Positions 1-11,624 of a stretch of 64,000 nt of DNA are shown here, in pieces (the first letter of the stretch is position 1; each line of letters begins with the position of its first letter). The stretch lies in contig CM037588.1 of assembly GCA_021018995.1 (NCBI GenBank), forward strand, positions 36,081,000-36,144,999. Reading direction: 5' to 3'. A program made the position numbers and the translations under genes. Origin of the DNA: Chloranthus sessilifolius (taxonomy: Eukaryota > Streptophyta > Magnoliopsida > Chloranthales > Chloranthaceae). The notes beneath the pieces were generated by a model that was not told the DNA's origin, made no database searches, and saw nothing but the letters and a program-made list of their open reading frames with translations.

Positions 1-194
1 GCAAGGACCTCGGTTCTCTTAATATATGCTTCTCGCGAGAGTAACCTTCAGCTGTGCAAGGTATGCAAATATACCTCTTCCGCGATCAGACTCAACTTCA
101 GCTCCGCGATTACTTGGGGAGAACCGCGCGAGGCACGGGTCTCACCCACTTATACTCCGCAATTTTTTTTTCGTTTCTTCATTTTTCTTCTCTT
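1..194 (+). other. D: leader upstream of ORF2, left half
   Basis: No ORF is supported here. The stretch is rich in CGCG-type motifs (for example around 33-40, 80-85, 105-110 and 127-133) and ends in a T-rich run. It matches the region just before ORF2 in element E (about 63240-63400), including the shared string GCACGGGT and a downstream 'ctctgcaa'/'ctccgcaa' motif. It continues at 25105 after element B. It may contain the promoter or 5' UTR of ORF2. Confidence 0.6.
190..194. repeat. Target site duplication of B, left copy (CTCTT)
   Basis: CTCTT directly precedes the TG end of the left LTR of B and is repeated at 25100-25104 after the CA end of the right LTR. Confidence 0.85.
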
Positions 195-721
195 TGTTGT
201 CTTGCAACCTTGTGCTTGAAAAGGAGATTAAAATCAGAAAATTAAAGGTCTATAGACTGCACACCAAGGTAAGCCTACACAAAGCTTGCAAGTAAACCTG
301 GCAGTTGTAGCAAGTTTTAAAAGGTAAGTAAGGGTATGTCCACAGGGAAATGTGTTCTAAAGGATGGTAAATCTCCAGATCCATAGTAGATTTGGCACTC
401 TACCCTAATTTAAACTAAACTAAAGGAAGAAAGAGGAGAGATTTTATGGTTTTGTCACTTAACTATAGACTACAGAATTAAATGCTATTGATCCAGATCT
501 AGTTCAACACAGAGAGTAGAGGAGATAAAGAAGAGATGAAAAATTCAAAAGGTGAGACACAACAGTTAGGGGTATTGGTCTCTCACTAAAAATTAAAGGA
601 CTCAAAAACCCTTGCATAGATCTGATTTGCTACAATCCTCCATCTGGCCATAAGCTCCCCATTTCTGGCAGATGCAAGATATAAGGATCCAATCTCAACC
701 AAAGAATTGAAGCAATCCTAA

Positions 722-759
722 GGCTATGATCTGTCCACTTTAATGGTCACAGACCATCC
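722..759 (-). other. Conserved 38-nt LTR box (B left)
   Basis: Sense-strand core GTGACCATT, then AAAGTGGACAGA and CATAGCC. The same box occurs in every Athila-like LTR here (A, B, C, D, E, F, G). It lies downstream of the TATA box, so it falls in transcribed R or U5 sequence. Function unknown. Confidence 0.7.
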
Positions 760-1189
760 TAAAGATTGTTCCACTTCAAGGATCTTGATTAGAACAGGAA
801 AACCATTATAGATGATGCAAATGCTAGGCTACTAGCTCCCCGTTTCCGGCTGGCATCCATAGGAGTATCCAATCCAAGGAAATCAAATATGGAAAAGTGA
901 AATATAGATCAGAATAACCTTTAAAATTCACAATTATATTGCAAGCTTACAATACTATTGCGCCTAGATCTATAATCTGTGCAATATAAAATCTATTACA
1001 AGCCTCTAAATCTCTTAATTTATAGCTTAAGACCTCACCCTAACTATTGAGAAGAGTTTAGCCACTCATGATTGGCTAAAGATAGAATGGGAGAAGAAGG
1101 AAGGAGGGAGAATTTGGAGGGAAAAATGGATCTCAATCTCGGCTCTGGTTCTCTCCAAGTCTAGATGATTGGTTTGTATTTTCTTTAAG

Positions 1190-1197
1190 CTTTTATA
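1190..1197 (-). promoter_or_regulatory. TATA box of B 3' LTR
   Basis: TATAAAAG on the - strand, in the context GAG-TATAAAAGCTT, which is also found at 23869-23876 and in both LTRs of A. It lies just downstream of the CpG-motif array, as expected for the U3 end. Confidence 0.65.
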
Positions 1198-2409
1198 CTC
1201 TCTTCCTCTGTCCTCAGATCCGTTTTAGCCAATCAGAGCTCAAGAGAATAATTCTGTTATTCTGGGCTACTGATGTAGTTGATTTCTCTTCTAGAAGCTC
1301 ACTTCCCATTGGCTCTCAACTGGAAAGTACACGTGAAGTAGTTAGGATTTCCATGCGTTCCCAAACATGTACCAAAAACCCCCCCAGGGGTCTGAAGTGC
1401 ATTGGAACTCATGCACAGAAATATGGAATTGCCAGCTGCTGAGAAGTTGCCAAATCGAGTGTCGAGAGGTTTAGGAGATCCTCTCAACAGGTTCTTACTC
1501 TGCATTATAATCACATCAACAGGTTGCATTGGCTTCTGACAGCTTTTTCGACTTCTTGATAGGATTTAAGTACTAGTCGACAGGTTTGAAATAGCTCTCG
1601 CTAGGTTTGAACACATCTCGACAAGTTGATGAAGATCCTGTCGACAGCTTGGGAGAACCTCTCGAGATGCTGATTTAAACTTGTCGAAAGGATTGTAGGC
1701 TTATTTCTTCATTCTACTTAGTTCCACACTCATCCTCTTGACAAGTTATAGACAATCTTATCGATGGTTTATACAATCTTTAGTGAAGTGCTCGACAAGT
1801 AGGCTCATTCCTCGCGAGAATGAGCGATGCTTCAAGTAAGTCGTCAACAGGTTGTCTTATACTGCTCGACAGGTTCAGTTGAACCTCGCGATAAGTATCT
1901 TGAAACTTCTCGACTTCATTTGTACCTTGGAGTATCCTCTCGACAAGATCCACATCTATACTTCCAACCTCTCGAGATCTTTATCTTTTCAACTCAGTAC
2001 CTCTCGATAGCTTCTTTTGCCCATGTTCAACCTCTCACTACTTCACTCCTTGCTCTCAGAAGTTCTCAACAGGTGCTGAGAAGCTCTCAATAACTTCAAG
2101 GAACCTCTCGGCAGCTTATTTTCAGTGTTTCCACAGCTGGCACACCTCTAGGTGTGTTGTTCTTCCATTGTTCAACACTCAGCAACCCCTTAATAGGTTC
2201 AGACTTTATTTCTTGTAGCTAGACTTGGTCTCTGGCCTTTCCAATTAGGTAGCACAGTGCTTCTTGGGCTCTTTTAAGTAGAAATCTGTATTAAGCTTGT
2301 AATTTATTGCTTAACTATAAAACATACTTAAAACACATTATTAGTCAGCTCAAAGGTCCAAAAAAGGTCAGGTTAAGAGGTGAAAAATGGTATTTTTCAT
2401 TACTTAGCA

Positions 2410-2423
2410 CACCCGCAAACCTA
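2410..2423 (-). other. B terminal polypurine tract
   Basis: Sense strand TAGGTTTGCGGGTG directly abuts the LTR. One base differs from the TAGGTTTGGGGGTG found in C and at the 3' end of A and D. Expected role: plus-strand primer for reverse transcription. Confidence 0.75.
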
Positions 2424-2503
2424 AGCTTTGCTAGTCCTTAAGCAAAGGAGAAAGTAAAAATAATTAACCTACAAAATTAAATGCCACTTTCATAGGGAAC
2501 ACA

Positions 2504-2524
2504 GGTGCATTTGGAACATGCACC
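2504..2524 (-). other. Conserved 3' stem-loop 1 (B): GGTGCAT/ATGCACC
   Basis: Perfect 7-bp arms with a 7-nt loop, 80 nt from the polypurine tract. The second pair is G-C here, T-A in C, and A-T in A and D, so pairing is kept while sequence changes. Confidence 0.75.
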
Positions 2525-3337
2525 AAGCCTTTTAAACCCCTAGGCGATCCCTAGTAGAGGAGTGAAGTCTCCTAAGGGTTTTCAGTGAAGTTACCCACAA
2601 ACTTCTCCAACAAAATCAGTTAATAATAGTGCAGCATGTTAAAACAAAATTATAGCAATATAAAATTCATTCCACACCTTGTCCAGTTAGTTTCAGAGGA
2701 TTCTTAGCAAAAACAAGACAATTTTAAAACTAGAATTCTGTTGTAGTTCCTTCACAATCAATTAGCTCATGTCAAGGTATTTTGTGTGAAAATTGATGCA
2801 AAGTTTACCCTCAAATTGAGGATTTTATTTTTGGATAGTATCCCTATCAATCTTAATTTCAGACCTAGAACTCACCAGGGCTATCTCTATTAATAAAAAT
2901 AGAACGGTGTATCAATTCACACAGCTCAAGAGCATTTACAGCCCTCAAATAGGACTGTAAGCATGAGCATATGCATTGCTCTAATTTCTGAATTTTTCTA
3001 ACTATTTTCACCATAGATTAAACAAATTCTTATCTCCACATGACAGCTCAATCAGTTTTAGATCAGTAAAAACTTTTTATTGGGTTGTAATGTGGTTTAT
3101 GGGTGATGTTTATAAAGAAGAAAAAAGGGTGGAATAGAGTTCAAAATTGAGAAATCAGTAAGGTAAGGAGGTGACATGTACACCTTCTTCATTTTAGCAT
3201 AACTCCATCTACTTCTTGAATTTTCAGATTTGAAGTGATCAGTTTCTAATCTTCTTTTTAATCTTTCAATAAAATGACTTCTCTTCTTATTCTTTTGTTT
3301 TACTTTCTATTTTTCTTTTCTTTTTGTAGGTTTTTTG

Positions 3338-3358
3338 TATATATATATATATATATAT
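3338..3358. repeat. (TA)n microsatellite
   Basis: About ten TA units in the B 3' non-coding block, next to a T-rich run. Confidence 0.9.
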
Positions 3359-4050
3359 GGCTGAAATGTCACAACTATACCTCACACTTGCCTTCAACTA
3401 TATTCTTTTCATTCTTCACCAAATTGTCAAACCTTGCTCCTTCAACCTCACTTCTCCTATTTTCTGATTTTTCAAGTTGAAGGTGGACTGAAATAGGTCA
3501 AGAGGTTTTGGGTTCAAATTTTCTGATTGTTGTAAGAGAAAACTGGGATTTTTAAGGCTCAAAAGGTATGTATCAAGGGCAGTTCAAAGGTGGGAAATTT
3601 TTTTAAGCTCAAACTGTCCAAGGGATGGCCTTACTTCATGTCCTCAATGTCATGAATGCTATCAAACTGTTTCAAGTTGGATTTGCCAAACTTTTAGTGA
3701 GCAAAACTAGATCCAATCAGTCCTTAGAGTAGAAAAAATTGCCAAGACACTCTTCCAGAAATATAGATATATATTTTTTAAGGCCTAAATCTCATTGGAT
3801 ATGGTCTTTCATTAGACTTTTAGGGTATATCCTCACAATTTCCTATCATTTTAGGTTCACTAAGCATTCATTATTAAAAATTCCTGACATTTGCTTCATG
3901 AAGGTGTTAGAACTATAACATGTCCTAGTTTTAAAAAGTTTTAGTTTCCTCTCTTCGAAACAAAAATCAGGTGTGAAATTATTTCATTTCCTCAATTTTT
4001 GTTAAAAATTTTGCTGCACTACCATTAACTATCCCATTCGTAGGCTGCCA

Positions 4051-4064
4051 CATCCCCAAACCTA
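4051..4064 (-). other. B internal polypurine-tract copy
   Basis: Sense strand TAGGTTTGGGGATG, one base different from the consensus tract. It follows stem-loop 2 directly and lies about 1.6 kb upstream of the terminal tract. Confidence 0.7.
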
Positions 4065-4069
4065 TGAGG

Positions 4070-4087
4070 AGCAGTGTCCTCACCGCT
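4070..4087 (-). other. Conserved stem-loop 2 (B): AGCGGTG-AGGA-CACTGCT
   Basis: Seven-base arms with an AGGA loop. On the sense strand all seven positions pair (one G-U). Compared with D, the second pair is G-C instead of A-U and the fourth is G-U instead of A-U. Confidence 0.7.
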
Positions 4088-4300
4088 TGAAAGACAAGGA
4101 AATGTGTAGTAAGAGAAAAAAATGAACAGAGAAACAAGGACAGAAAAATACACAACTAAAGTGCAGCTTAAGAAAGAACATCAATATACATAAAAGAGGA
4201 CAAGATGAAAGCAAAATTTTCATATTAACACCAAAATAAGCAAAATGTAAGGGGAAGTGGTCTACAAGTGGTGAGGTAAAAAAATCCTAACTGAACAACT

Positions 4301-6765
4301 CTAATCATCATACTCTTCTGCAGCTTCAGGTTGATCTTTGAGTCCTTTACCCTATGCTTCCTTCCGAGCAGCAACAGTGGATTGGGACCTCTTGGAGGAA
4401 GGTTTTCTAGCTCTGTAGGTGGATTTATTTAAAGGGGGTGGCTTAGGCTTGGAAGGGGGCTCCTTGAGTTTGATGTCAGGCTTGAATTTGCTCAGCTCCT
4501 GTGAGGGAGGGGTTGTTGCCAAGGGAGGTGCATTAGGGTTCAATTCTCAGGAGAGCCTCAGCTAACTCCTATCAGTTTTCACAGTTAAATCCTTCTGCAT
4601 GGCTGCAATAGTTAGCTCATACTCCTGCACTTTGTCCTATGTTACTCTTAATTGTGCCTGCAGGGCCTTTATCACATCCTCCTAGCCCTCAGCTCTAGTC
4701 TTCTCGTTATATTGCACCATAATTTCTTGCCAACCCTTCTTTATCTCTTTCTTCTCCAGCTTGTAAGTCACTTGTAGGAATTTGATATGATCAAGCAGAG
4801 GCTGCCTCACAGTGGTTCTCAGGTCAGCCATTCCCCGAAGGACATCTCTCTTAATATAAGCATTGGCTTGCATGGCCTTGAGAAGAGTCAAGTAGGGAGG
4901 AGGGGAATTAAGGGAGGCAAGTAGGATGGATTGATCAGTAGGGGAAGTAGGGTCAGCCAGCTGTGGAGGGGTCAAGGAGGATGGCATGGGTGGAGTTCAT
5001 GGCTTGAAGTGTGGCCGCAATTAATGATTGGGTTTCGTTATTGGCCATCACTTAGGATTTGAGGGAAAGTAAGAGGTGTAGGATTTGGGGTAAAGGATCA
5101 GGTGGGACATGAGCTATGGGTTGGATTGGTGGGATTGGGGGGGTAAATGAGTGGGTAGGTTGTAGAGTGGTAGGATGTGGAGAATCTGGTAAGGGAGTAT
5201 AGTCATGCCCAATATTCTCCACAATGGATTTTATAAGTGATGAAAAACCCTCAGTGGTCAACTGGTCCTAGGTGTGTGGAGGTGAGATGTGAAAAGTGGA
5301 ATCAAAGTCAAAGGGAATGGATGGAGGGGAAGAAGTGGCTGGACCAGCTGAAGAGGTTGATGTAGGGCTCAAAGGTGGGGTGGTTAATATGGATGGGCTG
5401 ACTGAAATGGTGGGTGCAGGTAAGGTAGGGATTGGGTCAATGGTAAAAGGGATGGATAAGGGTGTGGGTGTGGTGATTATGGAAATGGTGGCTAAGATGT
5501 TGGGGGGTAAGGAGGTTTGAATGGAAGGTAGGGAAATTGAGATGGAAGGCAAAGGAAATGAGGTGAGTGGTTGAGAGGCTGATGGGATGGGGAAACTAGG
5601 GATATCAGCGTGAATGGGGGGAATGACTGCAGGTGCTGAGGGAATCAAAAGAGCAGCTGCAGAGCTGGCCTTGAGGTGCCTCCCTTTCAGGACTCTCCAC
5701 AGATTTGCTTTTACTTTTCGCAATCATAGTCTTACTAGCAAACCAGGCCTTCTTCCCAAATACTTTAGGGGTCACCTTCTCCACTTCCTCCCCCTCCTTG
5801 AAAATAAAGTCTTTCCTCTTGAGCAAGGCAGCAATGAGCCTGCTGTAAGGGAGCCCTGGTAGGGCTTCGGCCCTCATACACTTGTCATGCACATCCATCA
5901 TTGCTTCAAAAACTAGCCAAGAAGTATTCAGGAACTGGCCCTTAGAGAAGGCATATAGGGCATTCACTATTGGCACTCTCCTCTCTTGTTGGTGCCCACT
6001 CACATAGATATTTTTCCTCAAAATTGCATCAAAGAAGAGCATGTTGGGGTGTAAATCTCGTCTCATGATTGAGTCCCCAGACCCCATAATGCCTTGAGTG
6101 AGGTGCCTTGCCATTGCTTTGAAAGAGACATTTTCAGGTGCAGCCAGGTCATAGACTGGATATAAAATAGAAGGGACCCCAATGCTATCCCTATATCCCT
6201 GTAATCCACCACCATTTCCATATGATCAATCGCAATTACCAAACAGGGCTCAAGGGAATCCGACTTGGTTTGTTTCCTGAGATTCTGATACGACAACTTA
6301 ACCAACCTTGGGTAAGACTTTTCATTCAATGGGCTCATCATGGGTGCCAGGCCAGCCTTCACAAAATAATTCAAAGTACCCTGACACTCCTACACCTTAG
6401 AGAAATAGGGGGTGTCAACAATGGTCTCTGGTATCAGATCTAATTTATCCACAAATTCATTGGGTGTGGATCTGAGCAAAGGGGTTTCAGGCACCAGTTC
6501 TGGGTTAGGTTCAACCTCAGGAATTTTAGGCTCAAGGGTAGGTTGTGTCTCAGGGGCCACCTCCACAGTGTTTGTACTGATTTGGGCCCTCTTAGATTTC
6601 GTGGATTTCTTAGATTGGGTAGTCTTCTCAACTTCCTCCATGACAAGCTTCCTTTTAGCAAGTGGGGGGCTTTATGGTTTGCCTATTGGACTTCCTAGTG
6701 ACATTGGTGGCAGATTTAGAAGGCACCTAGAAAAGGTTCGCCAATGTGTCCTCTTAACAAGCCAT
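4301..6765 (-). pseudogene. B ORF2, decayed (Athila-like second ORF with putative plant transposon protein domain)
   Basis: Reading right to left on the - strand: a short Met start at 6765 followed at once by a stop where A has Gln; a basic Lys-rich N-terminus; a conserved domain (about 6460-5800) with the strings 'FVKAGLAPMMSPLNEKSYPRL', split here as FVKAGLAPMM and SPLNEKSYPRL, then VVDYRDIGIALG, KNIYVSGHQQERR and ALPGLPYSRLI; a long Pro/Ser/Thr-rich linker (about 5700-5050); the motif PPPYLTLLKAM with YIKRDVLRGMA at 4900-4830; and a Lys/Arg-rich tail. Several frameshifts (near 6130 and 5690) and stops break it. The domain resembles the 'putative plant transposon protein' family. I see no transmembrane segment, so the usual label 'env-like' is not supported. 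Function unknown. Confidence 0.75.
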
Positions 6766-7833
6766 TACACAATATTAATCACCACTAATGTAATAGTAAT
6801 TACCATAAAAACTTCTTGAATTCTCAAACAACCCAAAGAAAGTAAAGATTCAAATGCCAAGCTTGGAAATCACAGAGAGGAGCTGAAAAGAAGCTTACCA
6901 GCAGAAACCTAGGGTTTCACAGATCTTAAGATGCAAAGCACCAAACCAGCTCAAACAAGGTGTGAAGTGTAGCTTTTGATGGATTGAAGCAAATGGGAAA
7001 ATAGCCAAGAAGTTGCTGTAACGGTCAGTGAGATAGAGAGAAAAAAAGTAAAATGAAAAAAATCAGCAGAGCAAACTTAAAGCTCAAAGAGAAGCTGTCG
7101 AATGGAAAAAATGGAGTTGTCATTAGGTTTAAAGCAGTGGAAAACAATTCTCGACTGGATTGGGGCAAGTCATCGACAAGTTGATGCAACCTGTCGACAA
7201 GTGCAAAGTGACAGATCCTCACGAGAGGTCCACACAATCCTGTCGAAGAGTTCCAAAAATACAGAAGCCATCTTTTCGAGAGGTTCATAAAACCTCTCAA
7301 CAAGTTCTTTGAAATCAATAAGTAATCCTCTCGATAGGTTCCAGACTCTAGAGAAATTACTTCGCAAGGTTCTTAGAACCTCTCGATAGGTACTCTGAAC
7401 CTGTCGAGAACTCAACTAAAAATCTTCAGAACCTGTCGGAATGCTCCTGAATCCTATCGACAACCATTTTTACACCTTCCACACCTATCGAGAAGTAATT
7501 CACACTTCTCGACAGCTTATAGATCTTGTTGAAAAGCATATTGGGAATTCTGAGAACCTGTCGACATGTTCCTAAAACCTATCGACAGGTTATATTTTAG
7601 TTTAAACAGATTTGTAATTTCCTCCCAGTTCATTTCTCAACAGATCTGACACACTAACTTAGGTTACTTCACCAATTCCGACTTATATTCCTACTTCGGG
7701 TACTAACCTGCATGGAAAATTTATGTACAGTGGAACAAAGAACTGAAACAAAAAATAGAAAAAATTAGAAAAAATAAATAACTAAGGACATAATTTATGA
7801 TACATAGTGTACATTTGTTGGAACTTAATCAGG
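6766..7833 (-). other. B spacer between protease and ORF2, with TCGACAGG array
   Basis: No RT, RNase H or integrase is found here, where pol would be expected. About 7140-7600 is packed with TCGACAGG/TCGATAGG variants like those in the LTR U3 of the same element. Element A has the same arrangement at 40450-40850. Inference: a possible internal promoter or regulatory region for ORF2. The open frames at 7025-7415 are chance frames over the array. Confidence 0.6.
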
Positions 7834-8754
7834 TCATGGAGGTTCATAATAGCGAATGGTCGATACAGGTTCCACCACATTCTCGAAAACATCACCAACA
7901 TCGTCACAAAGATCATTACAATGCAACAACTTAGGCAAAGCCTCTTTCACAAGCTCATCAATAAAATCAATTAAAAATCAATCCTCATTATTCAAGTGAG
8001 GCCAAGTTGTTGCCTTGTAAACATTCAATTTAACCTTCATGTTGCCAAAGGACACCTCCATTTCTCTTGATCTACACTGAATATAAGCATTGGCGGTGGA
8101 CAAGAAGGGTCTGCCTAAAATTACATGAATAGAGGTGGTGCACTTGCTTGGCTCCATGTCAAGAACCAGAAAATCTGCTAGGTAAAAGAATTTGTCAACT
8201 CCAACTAACACATCTTCTATCATTCCCACAGGCTTCCTTTCATATATGTCTGCTAGTTGTAGCACCACATGTGTGGGCTTCAATTCTCCCAGGCCTAATT
8301 TCTTATAAACAGAATATGGCGGTAGGTTTACACTAGCTCCTAAATCTAATAGTGCCTTCTCAATGGTATGATCCCCAATGATGCAAGGGATTGTGGGAAC
8401 TCCAGGGTCTTGCAGCTTGGTTGGGGTTGCAATAGACAGCACTTGGTTTATTTTCTCAGCACAACAAACCTTCTTGGATAAGTGTATCCTAGATTGTATT
8501 TTATGGGTGCACAATTCTTTTAAAAACTTTGCATAGGCTGTAACTTGCTTGATGGCATAAAGTAAAGGCAAGTTAATCTTTACTTGTTTAAAAGTCTCCA
8601 TCATTTCCTCTAATTTGGCATTCCCCTTGTTAAAAGGAGAAGTTGCCTTCATTGCATTAGGAAATGGAAAATGGGGAACTGTCCTCCCATTTGTAGCCTT
8701 AGCAAGTTCATCTAACTTTTCTTTATTTTTGTTTTCAATTTTTTGTAGGGGCAC
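7834..8754 (-). pseudogene. B retropepsin-like protease region of gag-pro
   Basis: The frame 8754-7978 is uninterrupted and contains PTKLQDPGVPTIPCIIGDH, then the aspartic protease motif ALLDLGASVNL with the catalytic Asp codon at 8344-8346, then LGLGELKPTHVVLQLAD, a flap-like stretch, and ILGRPFLSTANA. This matches the single-Asp retropepsin of Athila-type gypsy elements, which cuts the Gag-Pol polyprotein. After a stop at 7978-7980 the frame continues with FLIDFIDELVKEALPKLL and ends at TGA 7834-7836 after YEPP. In A the matching reading ends at a stop in the same place, so the protein probably always stopped here and never ran into pol. Confidence 0.82.
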
Positions 8755-8784
8755 ATCACCCCCTTTATTTTAGATTTGCTTCTC

Positions 8785-10051
8785 CTACTGTAAATTCTCA
8801 TTGGTTGACTCTTCCTTTTCTTCACTTGACTCCTCAGGCTTAACAGGCTCAGCAGGCTCAACACCAACTTGGTTATCCACCAACCTTCCACTCCTCAAGG
8901 TGGTGATAGATTTGACTTCTTCATGGGAAGAAGAAACTTCACCCACTACATAATTCCTCTTTAGATTTTCCATGGGTTGACTAGGCAGCCTCCCCTCTTC
9001 TCTCCTTGTCAAGGCATTAGATAGCTGACCAAGGTGGTCTTCCATCTTTTTAATGCTTTGGCTATGAGAGTAGACTGTTTGGGATAAAGAGCCCAAGTTC
9101 TGTAATGAGGCCAGAACTTACTCTTCAAATGTGAGGGACCTAGGGGGTGCTGGAGCTGGTGCACTTTGAAGCACAGGCTGAACCATTGGCTGAGCCAGAG
9201 GTTGAGCCATAGGTTGTTGGTATTCAGGCCTTGGATAGCAGTTTTACTAATATGGCTGGGCATTCCTATAGGGCATTGATTATTGTGGCTGCTGCTGCTG
9301 CTGATTTGGCAAATTGCCTTGTCTCGACCTCAAGATGGGGTGGTTTCTCCATTGATAACCAGCAGCAGGTTGTTGTCCATAGGACTGAGTAGCCTACACA
9401 TGTTCCATCAAGAGATCTGGAAATTGGACAGCTGAAGGGCATTCCTTAAGGGAGTGAGTGGGAGACTGACATATGACACATGCCTCCTCCACTTTGGCAA
9501 CCATTGGAGATTGCCTTGCTCCAATCATTTTCTCCAGCTGTTGGGTCAAACTGTCCACTTTCCTCTCTAACTCATTATGTCCACTCACCTCATACATCTT
9601 TCCTCTGGTAGTAGTTTCTTTCACCAACCTAGGGGCTCAAAATCTCTTGCCCAGGTTTTCCTATGCATAGAGTTTTCACTGATGATATCAAATAACTCCC
9701 AAGCCTCATCTGCAGTCTTGTGGAGGTATGTACCACCACAAGAAGCATCGACCATATCCCTGCTTTTAAGATCGATACCTTGACAGAAACTTTGGACAAG
9801 TTGCCATTCAGGAATCTGATGATCGGGACATTGCTTAAGGAGTTCTTTAAATCTCTCCCAGGCTTGGTGAAAATCTTCAGTTAGGGCTTGAGCAAAAGCA
9901 ATAATGCTCTTCCTCAACTAACTTGTTTTAGACATGGGGAAAAACTTGGTCAAAAACTGACATTCAAGATCATTCCAGAACTGAATAGTGTTGGTTGGGA
10001 GTACTGACAACCAAGTTCTGGCTCTATCCTTTAGTAAAAAAGGAAAGAGTC
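8785..10051 (-). pseudogene. B gag, central and C-terminal part
   Basis: Read on the - strand from the C insertion site: Gag matrix/capsid-like sequence with EDFHQAWERFKELLKQCP, IPEWQLVQSFCQGID and DMVDASCGGTYLHKTADEAWELFD, then a CCHC zinc knuckle CVICQSPTHSLKEC (C-x2-C-x4-H-x4-C, about 9480), a Gln-rich linker, and a coiled stretch with SQSIKKMEDHLGQLSNAL ending in an acidic Glu-rich segment. The knuckle normally binds element RNA for packaging. Frameshifts near 9625 and 9100 and scattered stops make it a pseudogene. It is separated from its N-terminal part (22209-22525) by element C. Confidence 0.82.
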
Positions 10052-10056
10052 TCAAC
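10052..10056. repeat. Target site duplication of C, left copy (TCAAC)
   Basis: TCAAC before the TG end of the first LTR of C; repeated at 22204-22208 after the last LTR. Confidence 0.85.
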
Positions 10057-10916
10057 TGTTGAGAACTGAAAAATACCATTTTTCACCCCTTTACTTGAGT
10101 GTTGATAGACCTTTGAGAGAACTAAATAAGTGTTTTAAGTGCTTGTGTTGCAGCTAACAATAAAGACAGGCTTAACCATAAAAGCAGCATAAAAGTGCCA
10201 AAAAGATGACAACCCATGTCAATCCAAAGGAAGAAAGAGAAGAAACAACCTCACTAGTTGTTGGAAGGTCTGAATTGAAGAGGCAAAGACCTGGTCTCAA
10301 CCCAGAGAAGAAGTATGGAACAATTCAATGTAAAATGCACTACGTAGTACTTTTCAGAAAGAACTGAACTATTCGCAAAGAACTCAAACTCTGCGAAAAG
10401 AACAAAACTCAGTGCTTAAGCTTTCAAGAGCATCCAACTCTTCAAGAGATGATTCACCTTTTGAAAAGAAGAAAACTCAATTCAATGTAACTGTAACCTT
10501 GCAAAAAGAGCTTCAGGAGTTACAACACCTTGCGAAAAGCCCCCTAAACTTTGCGAAAAGGTATTCTGGAGGTTCTCAGCTTTTGCAAGGGCAATTCAGT
10601 AATTTGTTTCACGCGTCCCAATGCATTTAAAAACCTAGGGACATTTTAGAGGATTCTAAGCATGAAGCGAAGGCATATTCCACCCCATGTGAGCACCCAA
10701 AGATGAAATAACTTGGCGGGAACTTCTAGAAACTCTAACAGATTTTCAAAATGCATAACATAATTGATGCCTTTTTCACCTGATTGGCTGAACCAGATCG
10801 AGGAATTCTGATTGGCCAGAACAGATCTGGATCCTCGTGCTCAAACACCATTGGTCAATACAGATCTGAGCACCTCTGATTGGTTGATACACATCTGAGC
10901 TGGACGTGGGGAAAAC

Positions 10917-10924
10917 TATAAATA
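10917..10924 (+). promoter_or_regulatory. TATA box of C LTR1
   Basis: TATAAATA, identical in LTR2 and LTR3, downstream of the GCGAAAAG array. Confidence 0.65.
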
Positions 10925-11090
10925 GACGAACCATTTGCCCAATTGGGGCATCCAGATTTTGAGTTTCATTCCTATTCCCCCATTTCCAAATTAGATAGTT
11001 TGTCTGAAATCCCTGTAATAGCTTCACTTTGACTTGCAATTGGGAGATGTGAGACATTTCTGTAATTCAAAAGAGAGTTGTATTCAAGAC

Positions 11091-11545
11091 TACAAATCTG
11101 AGAGTTGTTTAAGCTGTGCTCTGTAATTGTAATGGTGGATTTGAAAAGGTTGCTGTAAACCGTATATTCTCAATTGGACTCATGTTAAGGGTTCCCTCTG
11201 ATCTCCTTATTGCATTAGACTCCTTTAGATTTACTGTTTTTCATGCAATTTCCCTTGATTCATTAATCCTGTGAGAATTAGTGTTGGTAACCTAATCACT
11301 CACGGCATTTGTAGTGAATACAAATCTGAGAGCTGTTTAAGATGTGCTCTGTAATTGTAATGGCGGATTTGAAAAGGTTGCTGTAAACCGTATATTCTCA
11401 ATTGGACTCATGTTAAGGGTTCCCTCTGATCTCCTTATTGCATTAGACTCCTTTAGATTTACTGTTTTTCATGCAATTTCCCTTGATTCATTAATCCTGT
11501 GAGAATTAGTGTTGGTAACCTAATCTCTCACGGCATTTGTAGTGA
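11091..11545 (+). repeat. 228-bp tandem duplication in C LTR1
   Basis: The unit beginning TACAAATCTGAGAG at 11091 begins again at 11319, each followed by CTGTAATTGTAATGG and the same downstream text. LTR2 and LTR3 hold a single copy, so the duplication arose in LTR1 or its source. Confidence 0.9.
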
Positions 11546-11586
11546 TGCTTCTTGTTCTAAACTAAGGCTTTGGATTAAAGACTTTT

Positions 11587-11624
11587 GGATGGTTTGTGGC
11601 CATTAAAGTGGACAGACCATAGCC
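11587..11624 (+). other. Conserved 38-nt LTR box (C LTR1)
   Basis: Begins GGATGGTTTGTGGCCATTAA and ends CATAGCC. Repeated at 16637-16674 and 21656-21693 in the other two LTRs. Confidence 0.7.

Larger units (their letters stand above)
195..2409 (-). repeat. B 3' LTR
   Basis: This 2.2 kb LTR runs from TG at 195 to CA at 2409 on the + strand and matches 22871-25099 throughout. On the sense (-) strand the U3 lies at the high-coordinate end. About 1450-2110 is packed with variants of TCGACAGG/TCGATAGG, followed by a TATAAAAG box (1190-1197). A conserved 38-nt box lies at 722-759. The short open frames here (1299-1529 and 1827-2093) are chance frames over the motif array. Confidence 0.88.
2424..4300 (-). 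other. B 3' non-coding block
   Basis: About 1.9 kb without a supported gene between ORF2 and the 3' LTR. It is similar to the corresponding blocks of A (35446-37255), C (about 13738-15324 and 18802-20352) and D (28598-30504). It contains both conserved stem-loops and the internal copy of the polypurine tract. A short frame at 3274-3480 lies over a T-rich and TA-repeat stretch and is not credible as a gene. Confidence 0.7.

Noticed and set aside
722..759. Hairpin inside the 38-nt box (ATGGTC-TGT-GACCAT in B and A)
   Set aside because: The arms pair in A and B but not in the D copies at 32640 and 32747, so it is not a conserved structure.
2504..2524. CRISPR-like or tRNA-like reading of the stem-loops
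   Set aside because: No regular repeat-spacer order and no cloverleaf; they are isolated hairpins at fixed positions in the elements.
4301..6765. ORF2 as a true envelope gene
   Set aside because: No signal peptide, transmembrane helix or Cys pattern is visible in A, B or D, so I describe it as ORF2 of unknown function.
6766..7833. Possible reverse transcriptase or integrase remnant between protease and ORF2
   Set aside because: No frame shows RT (for example a YxDD motif), RNase H or the HHCC/DDE pattern of integrase; the stretch is motif array and leader. The same holds for 40076-41040 and 62558-63662.
10776..11057. A 93-residue - strand frame repeated at 16054-16335 and 21073-21354 as a conserved gene
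   Set aside because: The three copies lie in the three LTRs of C and are alike only because the LTRs are. It overlaps the TATA box and shows no domain.
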